Below are positions 57,211 through 64,000 of a stretch of 64,000 nt of DNA, piece by piece (positions within the stretch are counted from its first letter, which is position 1; the number at the start of each line of letters is the position of its first letter). The notes beneath the pieces are model-generated. The model saw nothing but the letters and a program-made list of their open reading frames with translations, was not told where the DNA came from and searched no databases. The stretch covers positions 2,046,001 to 2,110,000 of the forward strand of contig NZ_JACHMW010000001.1 of the NCBI RefSeq assembly GCF_014205115.1, given 5' to 3'. Position numbers and translations under genes: made by a program. This stretch comes from Micrococcus endophyticus (lineage in GTDB: Bacteria; Actinomycetota; Actinomycetes; Actinomycetales; Micrococcaceae).

Positions 57211-58503
57211 ATGGGGGATGACAACGCACGCATGATCCGACGCTTCCGCAGCAGCTCGACGAGGCGGCCGCTCCACAGGTCCCTGACCCGCCGCGGCAAC
57301 CGATCGAGCAGGAGGCTCCACACTGACGATCGGGTGTCATTGCCTCCGAGTTCCGTCGCAGGGTTGTTCCTAGGACCCTTTTTGGCCACGCATCTCTTCG
57401 CTTGGGGACTCTTCGCTTTTGTCTATCTGATCGCACACCCGGGAGGCGGTTCCGTCTTCACCGCCTCCATGTGGAGATTCACCACCGATGTGGCGGTGAA
57501 CACCGGTCTGGCCATGGAGGATTCGCTCCTGGCCCTGACCTCCACGGGCGTGACCGTGACGGTCGCCTTGTACATTCCGGTGGCAGCCGGGCAGTTGGTC
57601 AGCCCCCGAGGCGGCGGTGAAACCCAGCGTCGCCTCGGAAGCCTTGCTCTCGCGACGTCGGGTGTGTTCGCGGGTATCACGACGGGGGCGTACATCGCAT
57701 CGATGACCCACGGGGCCCACCCGGCATCGATGATTCCCGAGCTCCTCCTCCAAGGGCTCATGATCGCCCTGTCGCTTCAGCTGGGAACGCATCTCTTCGA
57801 CGATCGGGAAGAACTGCCATCGCGCTTGGAGGACGACGAACGCAGACTCGAGATGCAGCTCAGCGACGCCGCCCGGAACTCGCTGTCAGACGACATCCAA
57901 GGAAAGCTGGGCGGTGACTTCACGCTCCCTTCGATGAACCAGTGGGCGAAGGCCGCCCGCACGCTGACCCTCCGACGAACCCTGCGTCTGATCATCTGGG
58001 TCTTCGGTTACCTACTGGCCGGTGCATTCCTCGGCGCGTTGACGTTCGCGTGCACCTCACTGGTGCTGGAGCGCGAATGGGATGCCAGGATCGTCGCCTT
58101 GGGCGCGGTCATCGGGGTCTACGCGTATGTTGCCAGTGGGATGATCACCTCCCACGACCAGTCCACTCCAGTCTTGAGCTGGCTGGTACGAGCCGCGGGA
58201 GCCACCGTCTGGCTCCTGTTGCTCGCGAGTGGTCTTGTGCTCCTGGCCCCATCGTCCTCGCAAGGCAGCGTTTCCTTGGGCATCGCGGTGCTCGGAGTCA
58301 TCCATGTCCTGTGGCGGCGAAGGTCCCCGGGCGAACAGGGTCTGGGGCTCTCACCCTTCATGCTCTCGCATCGCGTGAACACAACCCTCGCTGAAGAAGC
58401 ACTCACCAGCGTGTGGTCCAGGCAGCTTCACGCCGGCATCCTGCCGCGTCCCCTTCTCGGGACGACCTGCCGGACTTCGCCCTTGAGGGATGCTGCTCGC
58501 TGA
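57211..58503 (+). CDS. Anomalous lower-GC polytopic membrane protein
   Basis: A 430-residue protein, not recognised. After a very basic 45-residue N-terminus it has four membrane helices (about 55-80, 100-127, 143-163, 172-195), a charged cytosolic segment of about 80 residues (DDREELPSRLEDDERRLEMQLSDAA...), then four more helices (about 265-295, 302-322, 328-355, 360-378). Codon use differs sharply from neighbours, with many A/T-ending codons. It is flanked by family B direct repeats. Three ATGs (57202, 57211, 57232) compete as start and none has a strong ribosome-binding site. Confidence 0.65.
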   Translation: MGDDNARMIRRFRSSSTRRPLHRSLTRRGNRSSRRLHTDDRVSLPPSSVAGLFLGPFLATHLFAWGLFAFVYLIAHPGGGSVFTASMWRFTTDVAVNTGLAMEDSLLALTSTGVTVTVALYIPVAAGQLVSPRGGGETQRRLGSLALATSGVFAGITTGAYIASMTHGAHPASMIPELLLQGLMIALSLQLGTHLFDDREELPSRLEDDERRLEMQLSDAARNSLSDDIQGKLGGDFTLPSMNQWAKAARTLTLRRTLRLIIWVFGYLLAGAFLGALTFACTSLVLEREWDARIVALGAVIGVYAYVASGMITSHDQSTPVLSWLVRAAGATVWLLLLASGLVLLAPSSSQGSVSLGIAVLGVIHVLWRRRSPGEQGLGLSPFMLSHRVNTTLAEEALTSVWSRQLHAGILPRPLLGTTCRTSPLRDAAR

Positions 58504-58893
58504 GCACTCCTCTCCCCCGCAGCGTGGACCGCTTCCCGGATCAGGAAGGACCAGCCACAGCTCTCGAAGGACGAGCTCCTTCGGGCGACGCTGGAGCACT
58601 ACGGCCAGAAGCGCTTGACCGAACAGATTCGCGCCCATCTGAACGCCGTCCATGCACTCATGGACTCGATAAGCGGCGGGACGCGGTAACCCTGTCCTGC
58701 ATCTGGCCGTTATGAGGCCCGGAATCGCCCTCATAACGACACTCTGCAGGACAGCTCGGACAGGGAACGGCCATCTGCAGGACAGCTCGGCCTGGGGGCC
58801 GCGAAGAGCCCGCGCCTAGACTGGCCGCGACCCCTCGGCCCACCCCCACGCACCCACACCCCACACCCCACACCCACCCCAGGAGCCCCCGCC
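58504..58893 (+). other. Region after the anomalous gene: in-frame coding remnant and repeat B3
   Basis: Directly after the TGA at 58501 the same frame stays open for 61 codons to TAA at 58687. Its second half (LSKDELLRATLEHYGQKRLT, then EQIRAHLNAVHALMDSI) reads like real protein, but no ATG, GTG or usable TTG starts it. Repeat B3 follows, then about 100 bp of CACCCCACACCC-type low-complexity DNA before the next gene. Confidence 0.5.
58692..58789. repeat. Family B palindromic element, right flank copy (B3)
   Basis: Same orientation as B2 and 1662 bp from it. Identical for the first 43 bp, then similar through a right arm and a second right-arm copy ending GCAGGACAGCTCG. Together the two copies bracket the anomalous gene as direct repeats. 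Confidence 0.88.
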
Positions 58894-59994
58894 GTGCCTC
58901 GCGTCTCATCCCGCCCGCACACGGGCCGCGACCGCCTGGTCTGGGTGGACGTCGCGCGCGGGATCGCGCTGGTCTCCATGTTCGTCGCGCACGTGGCGCC
59001 CTCGGGCGGCCCGGCGGGCGTCCTGAACCTCTCCGAGCACCTGACTGCGGCGCTGTTCGCGGCCCTCGTGGGCGTCTCAGCGCGCCTGGAGGTGCAGGGC
59101 CTCGGCGTCGGCCGCGCCCTCGTGCGCGCGATGGTCCGCGCCGCCGCCCTGCTCGGCGCCGCCTGGCTCACCGCCCTCTTCGACGCGGCGGTCGTGGACG
59201 TGCTCACCCACCTGGCCGTCATCACCGTCCTCATGGCGCTCCTCGCGGCCCTGCCCTTGGCCGTGCACCTCGTGCTCGCGCTCCTCGCCGGCGGCGGCGG
59301 GATCCTGCTGACGGCGGCCGGCACGCTCGCCGTCGCCGACGCCCTCGCCCCGGCCGCGCGCGCCCTCGGCCTGGACCCCGCGGAGCTGGTCCCGGCGGTC
59401 GCCGGCTTCCTCACCGCCGGCCCGTACCGCCTCACCGCGTTCCTCGCGTGGGCGCTGCTCGGCGCGGTCCTCGTGCGCACGGTCCACGTCACGACGACGG
59501 CGCTCCCCCGTTCCGGCCGCCTCGTCGGCCTGGGCTGGGGCGTCGGCGGGGTGGTCCTGGCCGGCCTGGTGATCCTGCTGTCCCGGGTGCAGACCGGGGC
59601 CGCGCCCGTGCCCTACGCGGGCACCGCCGCCGAGATCCTCGTGGACACGGGCCTGGTGCTCGGCGTGCTGGGCCTGTGCGCCGCCGTCGTGCCGTCCCGG
59701 CCCTCGCCGGCCACGGACCTGCTGGCCGTGCCGGGCTCCATGACCCTCTCCGTGTACGTGGCGCACCAGGCCTACCTGGGCTGGGTGCTCACGGCCGGCC
59801 CCGGCCCGTGGGTCGACGGGCGCGGCGCGGACGACACCTGGTTCAACCTCGCCTCGCTCCTGGCCGGCGGGATCCTGCTGCCGCTGCTGTGGCGGGGCCT
59901 CGTGCGGGTCCGCCCCTTCCGCGCCGGCCCGCTCGAGGGGATCGTCCGCCTCGTCACCGACCCGATCGGGCGCCGCTCGAGGGGAGAGCACTGA
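58894..59994 (+). CDS. YeiB/DUF1624-like (heparan-alpha-glucosaminide acetyltransferase-related) membrane protein
   Basis: A 366-residue protein with about ten membrane helices. The N-terminal LVWVDVARGIALVSMFVAHVAP is the signature of the DUF1624/acyltransferase-like clan, and the C-terminal SMTLSVYVAHQAYLGWVLTAG fits DUF418. Family members may move acyl groups across the membrane; no substrate is known. GTG start with GGAG 8 nt upstream. It may be co-transcribed with the NYN gene, although that has its own box. Confidence 0.8.
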   Translation: MPRVSSRPHTGRDRLVWVDVARGIALVSMFVAHVAPSGGPAGVLNLSEHLTAALFAALVGVSARLEVQGLGVGRALVRAMVRAAALLGAAWLTALFDAAVVDVLTHLAVITVLMALLAALPLAVHLVLALLAGGGGILLTAAGTLAVADALAPAARALGLDPAELVPAVAGFLTAGPYRLTAFLAWALLGAVLVRTVHVTTTALPRSGRLVGLGWGVGGVVLAGLVILLSRVQTGAAPVPYAGTAAEILVDTGLVLGVLGLCAAVVPSRPSPATDLLAVPGSMTLSVYVAHQAYLGWVLTAGPGPWVDGRGADDTWFNLASLLAGGILLPLLWRGLVRVRPFRAGPLEGIVRLVTDPIGRRSRGEH

Positions 59995-60130
59995 TGGGCC
60001 GCCGCGCCGACGCCCCCGCCGGGCCGGGCCGCGCCGTCGTCGTGCCGACCACGATGTCCTCGCCCGCACCGGCCTCCGCCCCCGTCCACACCCCCGCGCC
60101 CGCGCCCGCGACCTCGTCCGCCCCAGCGGG

Positions 60131-60136
60131 TAGCCT
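60131..60136 (+). promoter_or_regulatory. Predicted -10 box of the NYN gene
   Basis: TAGCCT, 7 nt before the GTG at 60144; this supports that GTG over upstream in-frame codons. Confidence 0.5.
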
Positions 60137-60143
60137 CGGGCAG

Positions 60144-60692
60144 GTGAGCGAATCCACCACGTACCTGCTGGTCGACGGCGAGAACATCGACGCCACCCTC
60201 GGCACCTCCATCCTGCAGCGCCGTCCCCAGCCGGACGAGCGCCCGCGGTGGAACCGCCTCCTGTCCTTCATGGGCGAGCACTGGGACCAGCCGGTCAAGG
60301 GCCTGTTCTTCCTGGCCATCGACGGTGACATCCCCGTGCCCTTCGTGCAGGCGCTCACCGCGATCGGCTACAAGCCGATCATGCTGCGCGGCGCCGGCAA
60401 GGTCGTGGACATCGGCATCCAGAAGACGATGGAGGCCCTGCAGGAGCGGGACGACGACGTCGTCCTCGTCAGCCACGACGCCGACTTCGCCCCCCAGCTC
60501 ACGGACCTCGCCGCCACCCCGGACCGCCGGACCGCGATCATCGGCTTCGAGGAGTTCCTCTCCCACGAGCTGCGCCGGATCCCGGACGTCGAGTTCTTCG
60601 ACCTCGAGTACGGCGTGGGCTCGTTCGACACGCCGCTGCGCCGCCTGCGCGTCATCGACATCGACGAGTTCGACCCGCTCGAGTTCCTCTGA
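60144..60692 (+). CDS. NYN domain (PIN-like) putative ribonuclease
   Basis: A 182-residue protein with the NYN/PIN-like fold: acidic sites in TTYLLVDGENIDATLG, FFLAIDGDIPVPFVQAL, KVVDIGIQKTMEAL and VVLVSHDADFAPQLTDLA. These four Asp-containing positions match the metal site of NYN nucleases. It probably acts on RNA in the cytosol. The C-terminus (LRRLRVIDIDEFDPLEFL) is conserved in actinobacterial members. Confidence 0.9.
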   Translation: MSESTTYLLVDGENIDATLGTSILQRRPQPDERPRWNRLLSFMGEHWDQPVKGLFFLAIDGDIPVPFVQALTAIGYKPIMLRGAGKVVDIGIQKTMEALQERDDDVVLVSHDADFAPQLTDLAATPDRRTAIIGFEEFLSHELRRIPDVEFFDLEYGVGSFDTPLRRLRVIDIDEFDPLEFL

Positions 60693-60708
60693 CCGAAGAA
60701 GGCCCGCC

Positions 60709-60891
60709 ATGGCCCCGCGCCCCACGCCCATCCGCTCCGTGCTGCAGGTCTTCGCGCTCGACTGCCCGGACCCGCCCGCGCTGGCCGAGGCCGCAGGCGC
60801 CCGCCGGCACCCGGTCCAGCCGGCCGAGGACGGCTCCTGGGTGGTCTTCACCGACCCGGCGGGCCACCTCTTCTGCCTCTGCCAGGCCTGA
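60709..60891 (+). pseudogene. Internally deleted VOC-family protein
   Basis: A 60-residue frame with good GAAGAAGG ribosome-binding site. The first part (IRSVLQVFALDCPDPPALAE) matches the start, and the last part (GARRHPVQPAEDGSWVVFTDPAGHLFCLCQA) the end, of a ~115-120-residue glyoxalase-like VOC domain. The two are joined in frame, so about 55-60 central residues including a metal ligand seem deleted. It may still be translated but can hardly fold as a VOC domain. Confidence 0.65.
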
Positions 60892-60922
60892 CGGCCCGGT
60901 GCCCGGGGTCAGGCCCCCGGCG

Positions 60923-61384
60923 TCACTCCCCCGCGTCCGGCAGCGGCAGCATCGGCCGGTGCTCGTAGAACGTCTGCAGCACCACGGTGGTCCGCGTGTT
61001 CACGGAGGCGGTGTGCCGGATCTCGCTGACGAGGGCCTCGAGCTCCCGGGGCGAGCCCACGCGCACGAACAGCATGTAGGCGGCATCCCCGGCCACGGAG
61101 TGGCAGGCCTCGATCGCGGCGATGGGCTCGAGCAGCGCGGGGGCGTCGTCGGGCTGGCGGGGGTCCAGCGGGGTGATCTCGATGAACGCGGCGAGCGGCT
61201 TGCCCACGGCCTCGGGGTCGAGGATCGCCTGGTAGCCGGTGATCACGCCCGTGGACTCGAGCTTGCGCAGGCGCGCCTGCACGGCGGAGGCGGAGAGCCC
61301 CACCCGTTCCGAGAGCTGGGCCAGGGTGGCGCGCGGGTCGCGGGAGACCTCGGCGGCCAGGCGTGCGTCCACGGGGTCGTCCAT
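60923..61384 (-). CDS. Lrp/AsnC-family transcriptional regulator
   Basis: A 153-residue regulator. Helix-turn-helix: DARLAAEVSRDPRATLAQLSERVGLSASAVQARLRKLESTGVITGY; C-terminal RAM (ligand) domain: AFIEITPLDPRQPDDAPALLEPIAAIEACHSVAGDAAYMLFVRV. It presumably senses an amino acid and controls the divergent DUF6421-SDR-threonine-aldolase cluster. TAGCGT 7 nt before the ATG suggests leaderless expression. Confidence 0.92.
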   Translation of the reverse strand: MDDPVDARLAAEVSRDPRATLAQLSERVGLSASAVQARLRKLESTGVITGYQAILDPEAVGKPLAAFIEITPLDPRQPDDAPALLEPIAAIEACHSVAGDAAYMLFVRVGSPRELEALVSEIRHTASVNTRTTVVLQTFYEHRPMLPLPDAGE

Positions 61385-61391
61385 GCGCGGA

Positions 61392-61397
61392 ACGCTA
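61392..61397 (-). promoter_or_regulatory. Predicted -10 box of the Lrp-type regulator
   Basis: TAGCGT on the minus strand, seven bases before the regulator ATG. Confidence 0.45.
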
Positions 61398-61416
61398 GCA
61401 GGCGCGGTCGCCCTGT

Positions 61417-61467
61417 TTGACACCACCCCATCCCGCCGTGGATTCTTCTGGCAGTGACACCCGTCAC
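61417..61467 (+). promoter_or_regulatory. Promoter and candidate Lrp operator for the DUF6421 operon
   Basis: TTGACA (61417-61422), 18-bp spacer, GATTCT (61441-61446), placing transcription start near 61453. Directly there lies GTGAC-ACCC-GTCAC (61454-61467) inside a wider imperfect symmetry (TTCTGGCAGTGAC to GTCACCGGAAATT). An Lrp-type protein bound here would block initiation. Confidence 0.55.
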
Positions 61468-61504
61468 CGGAAATTCTCCGCCCAGAGCGCGACAGGAGGC
61501 GACC

Positions 61505-62938
61505 ATGTCCACTTCCCTGCACCCCCCGCAGGCCGTCATCGGCGAGCCGGAGGTCCTCGAGGACGTGCGCGCCGACGTCGTCTCCCACCCGGCCTGGCTG
61601 CGCCTGAAGGCCGCCGCCACCGCCCTCCAGGGCCTGCAGGCCAAGGACGGCTCGGTCCCGGACCCCGCCGACCACCCCACCGCCGGCGGCCACGTCGAGA
61701 CGATCACGGCCGCCGTCGCCGAGCTGGCCCCGCTGTTCCCGCACGACGCCGCCTACCTCGCCGCGCTGCCCCGCGACTTCGCGCGCTGGCGGGACGGCGG
61801 CTTCGGCGTGCCGGACTTCCTGGACTCCCTCGTGGCCTTCCAGCCGCAGGAGCACCGCGTGGACGGCATCCGCCACCTCGCTGTGTTCCCCATGTACACG
61901 CAGAACGGCTCGTCCTCCCGGCACGTCGAGGCGCTGCTGGTGGAGGCCATCTGGCCGGAGTTCATCGCGGAGCTCGAGGCCGGGGACTACGGCAACCGGC
62001 TCTTCCTCTCCCTGCGCCTGCTCGACTTCACCCCGGGCTACGAGACCAACTCGGCCGTCCTCTTCCCGGAGACCGTGGCGATGCGCGAGATCCCCACCTT
62101 CACGTGGGGCGCCATCTTCCAGGACCGCGAGGCGGCCCGCTTCCGGCGCGTGGTGGCCGCGGCCGCCGAGATCACCCGCCTGGACCTGCCCCAGGACGCG
62201 GCGGAGCTCGTCGCGGACCAGGACCTGGCCGAGCAGACGTTCGTGATGTGGGACCTCATCCACGACCGCACGCACATGCGCGGGGACCTGCCCTTCGACC
62301 CGTTCATGATCAAGCAGCGCATGCCGTTCTTCCTCTACACGCTCGAGGAGATGCGCTGCGACCTCACAGCGTTCCGCGAGTCGGTCCGGATCGAGCGCGA
62401 GCTCTCCGCGCGCGCCACGGCCGGTGAGGAGCTGACGGCCGTCGAGGCGCAGACGCTGCGCCACGCGAAGCTGGTCCAGTACGCGGTGCTCTTCGACCGC
62501 GTCTTCCGCTTCGCGCTCACCGGCTCCCGCGTGCGCAACTACGACGGCCTGGGCGGCCAGCTGCTCTTCGCGTGGCTGCACCGCCGGCACGTGGTCCAGT
62601 GGCGGGACGTGAAGCTCACGATCGACTGGGACCGCCTGGCCGAGGCCGTCGTGGAGCTCGGCGACGCGATCGACCGCCTCTACTGGGAGTCCATCGACCG
62701 CCCCAAGACGGTGCACTGGCTCAAGGCCTACGAGCTCGTCGCCTCCGTGGTGGCCCCGCATCCCGCCTCCGTGTGGGCCCAGGGCCTGCCCCGCGAGGTG
62801 CTGGCTGGCCCGCCGAAGGAGATGACGGACCTCGTGCTCGACGACGAGTTCCCGCTGTCCATGTTCTTCGAGGCGCTGGACAAGAAGCTGCGCGGGGTCA
62901 TCGAGTCCACCGCCGGCATCCGCGCCGCGGACGCCTGA
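61505..62938 (+). CDS. DUF6421 family protein
   Basis: A 477-residue soluble protein, recognised as the DUF6421 type by LFPHDAAYLAALPRDFARWRDGGFGVPDFLDSLVAFQPQ, VFPMYTQNGSSSRHVEALLVEAIWPEF, and the HxxH-like MWDLIHDRTHMRGDLPFDPFMIKQRMPFFLYTLEEMRCDLTAF. The HDRTH context could be a metal site, though this is inference. GGAGG precedes the ATG. First gene of an operon with the SDR and aldolase genes and divergent from the Lrp regulator. Function unknown. Confidence 0.88.
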   Translation: MSTSLHPPQAVIGEPEVLEDVRADVVSHPAWLRLKAAATALQGLQAKDGSVPDPADHPTAGGHVETITAAVAELAPLFPHDAAYLAALPRDFARWRDGGFGVPDFLDSLVAFQPQEHRVDGIRHLAVFPMYTQNGSSSRHVEALLVEAIWPEFIAELEAGDYGNRLFLSLRLLDFTPGYETNSAVLFPETVAMREIPTFTWGAIFQDREAARFRRVVAAAAEITRLDLPQDAAELVADQDLAEQTFVMWDLIHDRTHMRGDLPFDPFMIKQRMPFFLYTLEEMRCDLTAFRESVRIERELSARATAGEELTAVEAQTLRHAKLVQYAVLFDRVFRFALTGSRVRNYDGLGGQLLFAWLHRRHVVQWRDVKLTIDWDRLAEAVVELGDAIDRLYWESIDRPKTVHWLKAYELVASVVAPHPASVWAQGLPREVLAGPPKEMTDLVLDDEFPLSMFFEALDKKLRGVIESTAGIRAADA

Positions 62939-62941
62939 GCC

Positions 62942-63619
62942 GTGGGGACGCTGACCGGACGCACCGTCCTGATCTCCGGCGCCACGAGCGCCTCCGGGCT
63001 CGCGGCCGCGCGCGCCCTCCTGGCCGCCGGCGCGGACGTGGTCGCCACGGGCCGCAGCCCGGAGCGGCTGGCGCCGCTGGCCGCCCTCGGCGCCCAGACC
63101 GCCGCCCTGGACCTCACCGACGAGACGGCCGTGCGCGGCCTCGTCGAGGACCTGCACGCCCGCGGGGTCCGCGTGGACGGCCTGCTGCACCTCGTGGGCG
63201 GCTGGCGCGGCGGCGGCGGGCTCGCGGGGCAGTCCGAGGAGGACTACCGTGCCCTGGAGTCCTCCCTCACCGCGCTGCGGCACGTGAGCCGCGCCCTCGA
63301 CGACGACCTGCGGGCGTCCTCGGCGGGCCGGCTGGCGATCGTCTCGTCCACGGCGGTCGCCCGCCCCCTGGCCGGCGGGGCCGCCTACGCCGCGGTGAAG
63401 GCCGCCTCAGAGGCCTGGACCCGCGCCGTGGCGCAGGGCTGGGCCAAGGCCGCCCGCGACGCCGGCACGGAACTGCGCGGCGCGGCCGTGGTGCTGCGGG
63501 TGACGTCCCTCGCCGGGCTGGAGGACCGGCTCGCGGAGCAGTTCGTCCGCCTGTGGTCCGCCGACGCGGCCCAGCTCAACGACTCGATCCTGGCCGTCCA
63601 GGAGAAGGAGACCGCCTGA
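62942..63619 (+). CDS. Short-chain dehydrogenase/reductase
   Basis: A 225-residue NAD(P)-dependent oxidoreductase. Cofactor loop VLISGATSASGLAAARAL (TGxxxGxG with Ser for the first Thr), Ser in LAIVSSTAVARPLAGG and catalytic YAAVKAASEAW. The C-terminus is short for the family. GTG start three bases after the DUF6421 stop; the next gene starts one base after its own stop. Likely acts with the PLP enzyme on a hydroxy-amino acid. Confidence 0.88.
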   Translation: MGTLTGRTVLISGATSASGLAAARALLAAGADVVATGRSPERLAPLAALGAQTAALDLTDETAVRGLVEDLHARGVRVDGLLHLVGGWRGGGGLAGQSEEDYRALESSLTALRHVSRALDDDLRASSAGRLAIVSSTAVARPLAGGAAYAAVKAASEAWTRAVAQGWAKAARDAGTELRGAAVVLRVTSLAGLEDRLAEQFVRLWSADAAQLNDSILAVQEKETA

Positions 63620-63620
63620 C

Positions 63621-64000
63621 ATGCAGCAGATCCACGACCCGGCCTCCCGGGGCTTCGCCTCGGACAACTACTCGGGCGTCCACCCGGAGGTGCTCGCCGC
63701 GATCGCCGAGGCCAACGGCGGCCACCAGACGGCGTACGGCGAGGACGCGTACACGGCGCGCCTGGCGGAGGTGGTCCGCGGCCACTTCGGCGAGGACGCG
63801 CAGGTGTGGCCGATGTTCAACGGGACGGGCGCCAACGTCGTCGCCCTGCAGTCCATGCTCCCGCGCTGGGGCGCCGTGATCTGCGCGGACACCGCGCACA
63901 TCCACGTGGACGAGGGCGGCGCCCCGGAGAAGTCGGCCGGGATCAAGCTGCTGACCGTGCCCACCCCGGACGGCAAGCTCACCCCCGAGCTGATCGACGT
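63621..64000 (+). CDS. Threonine aldolase family PLP enzyme (3' end beyond window)
   Basis: The first 126 residues of a beta-eliminating-lyase/threonine aldolase type enzyme: GFASDNYSGVHPEVLAAIAEANGGHQTAYGEDAYTARL, FGEDAQVWPMFNGTGANVVALQSMLPRWGAVICADTAHIHVDEGGAPEKSAGIKLL. The SDNYSG start and the NGTxAN and HIxxDEGGAPE motifs are clear; the PLP lysine lies beyond the edge. Probably cleaves a beta-hydroxy amino acid. An ATG with GGAGAAGGAG upstream starts it. Confidence 0.92.
   Translation, partial: MQQIHDPASRGFASDNYSGVHPEVLAAIAEANGGHQTAYGEDAYTARLAEVVRGHFGEDAQVWPMFNGTGANVVALQSMLPRWGAVICADTAHIHVDEGGAPEKSAGIKLLTVPTPDGKLTPELID

Noticed and set aside
58413-58715. 100-codon plus-strand frame across the end of the anomalous gene
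   Set aside because: Runs through repeat B3 and has no family likeness or ribosome-binding site.

Overview
The window is about 73% GC, has strong third-position G/C, many GTG starts and dense ATGA/GTGA gene overlaps. Its gene families (ClpC, Lsr2, FtsH, DUF3180, DUF2520, DUF2342-type zincin, DUF6318, DUF6421) are those of a high-GC actinobacterium of the Micrococcaceae. Micrococcus (M. luteus-like) is the best guess, by gene content and order only. No rRNA, tRNA, CRISPR array or complete insertion sequence was seen.

0-36 kb is a mostly leftward housekeeping block. In transcription order from about 34 kb down to 0.5 kb it reads: XRE regulator, dacB, DUF2342 zincin, tilS, hpt, ftsH, folE, folP, folB, folK, DUF3180, two PH-domain membrane proteins, DUF2520, panC, lysS, a 77-aa membrane protein, lsr2, clpC, with ppa divergent at the top. 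This is the order known from the mycobacterial Rv3628-Rv3596c block. Two groups interrupt it. 5.5-12.8 kb holds a 2-hydroxyacid dehydrogenase, an MFS efflux pump with its MarR regulator and two operators, an M13 peptidase, an SRPBCC protein and a 3-methyladenine glycosylase. 13.9-20.7 kb holds three envelope/stress proteins, an S9 peptidase, a DUF3806-like protein, a low-molecular-weight tyrosine phosphatase and a fructosamine kinase.

36-57 kb is mixed metabolic and accessory DNA: a SatD-like protein, a HAD phosphatase, serS, a lower-GC PKD/DUF6318 pair, a diacylglycerol-kinase-like lipid kinase, pheA, a rhodanese, an amidase, an acyl-CoA-dehydrogenase-like protein next to a three-domain deacetylase-methyltransferase-glycosyltransferase, a FurA-type regulator, pgm, a double VOC protein, an aldehyde dehydrogenase, a small lipoprotein and a glycerophosphodiesterase. 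57-64 kb starts with an anomalous lower-GC membrane-protein gene flanked by direct repeats. It continues with a YeiB/DUF1624-like membrane protein, a NYN nuclease-like protein, an internally deleted VOC gene, and a divergent Lrp / DUF6421-SDR-threonine-aldolase cluster that runs off the edge.

The most unusual content is non-coding. Repeat family A (core TTTCGTGCGGGAAACGGGAG) has about 22 copies in nine intergenic clusters between 19 and 56 kb, some tandem at 33 bp and one pair forming a 43-bp palindrome. Repeat family B is a long palindromic element found once alone and twice as about 98-bp direct repeats on either side of the atypical 57-58 kb gene. A 12-mer, GGCGCCGTCGTC, occurs nine times. 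A recurring TANNNT box lies 6-8 nt before at least eleven start codons, which suggests widespread leaderless transcription.
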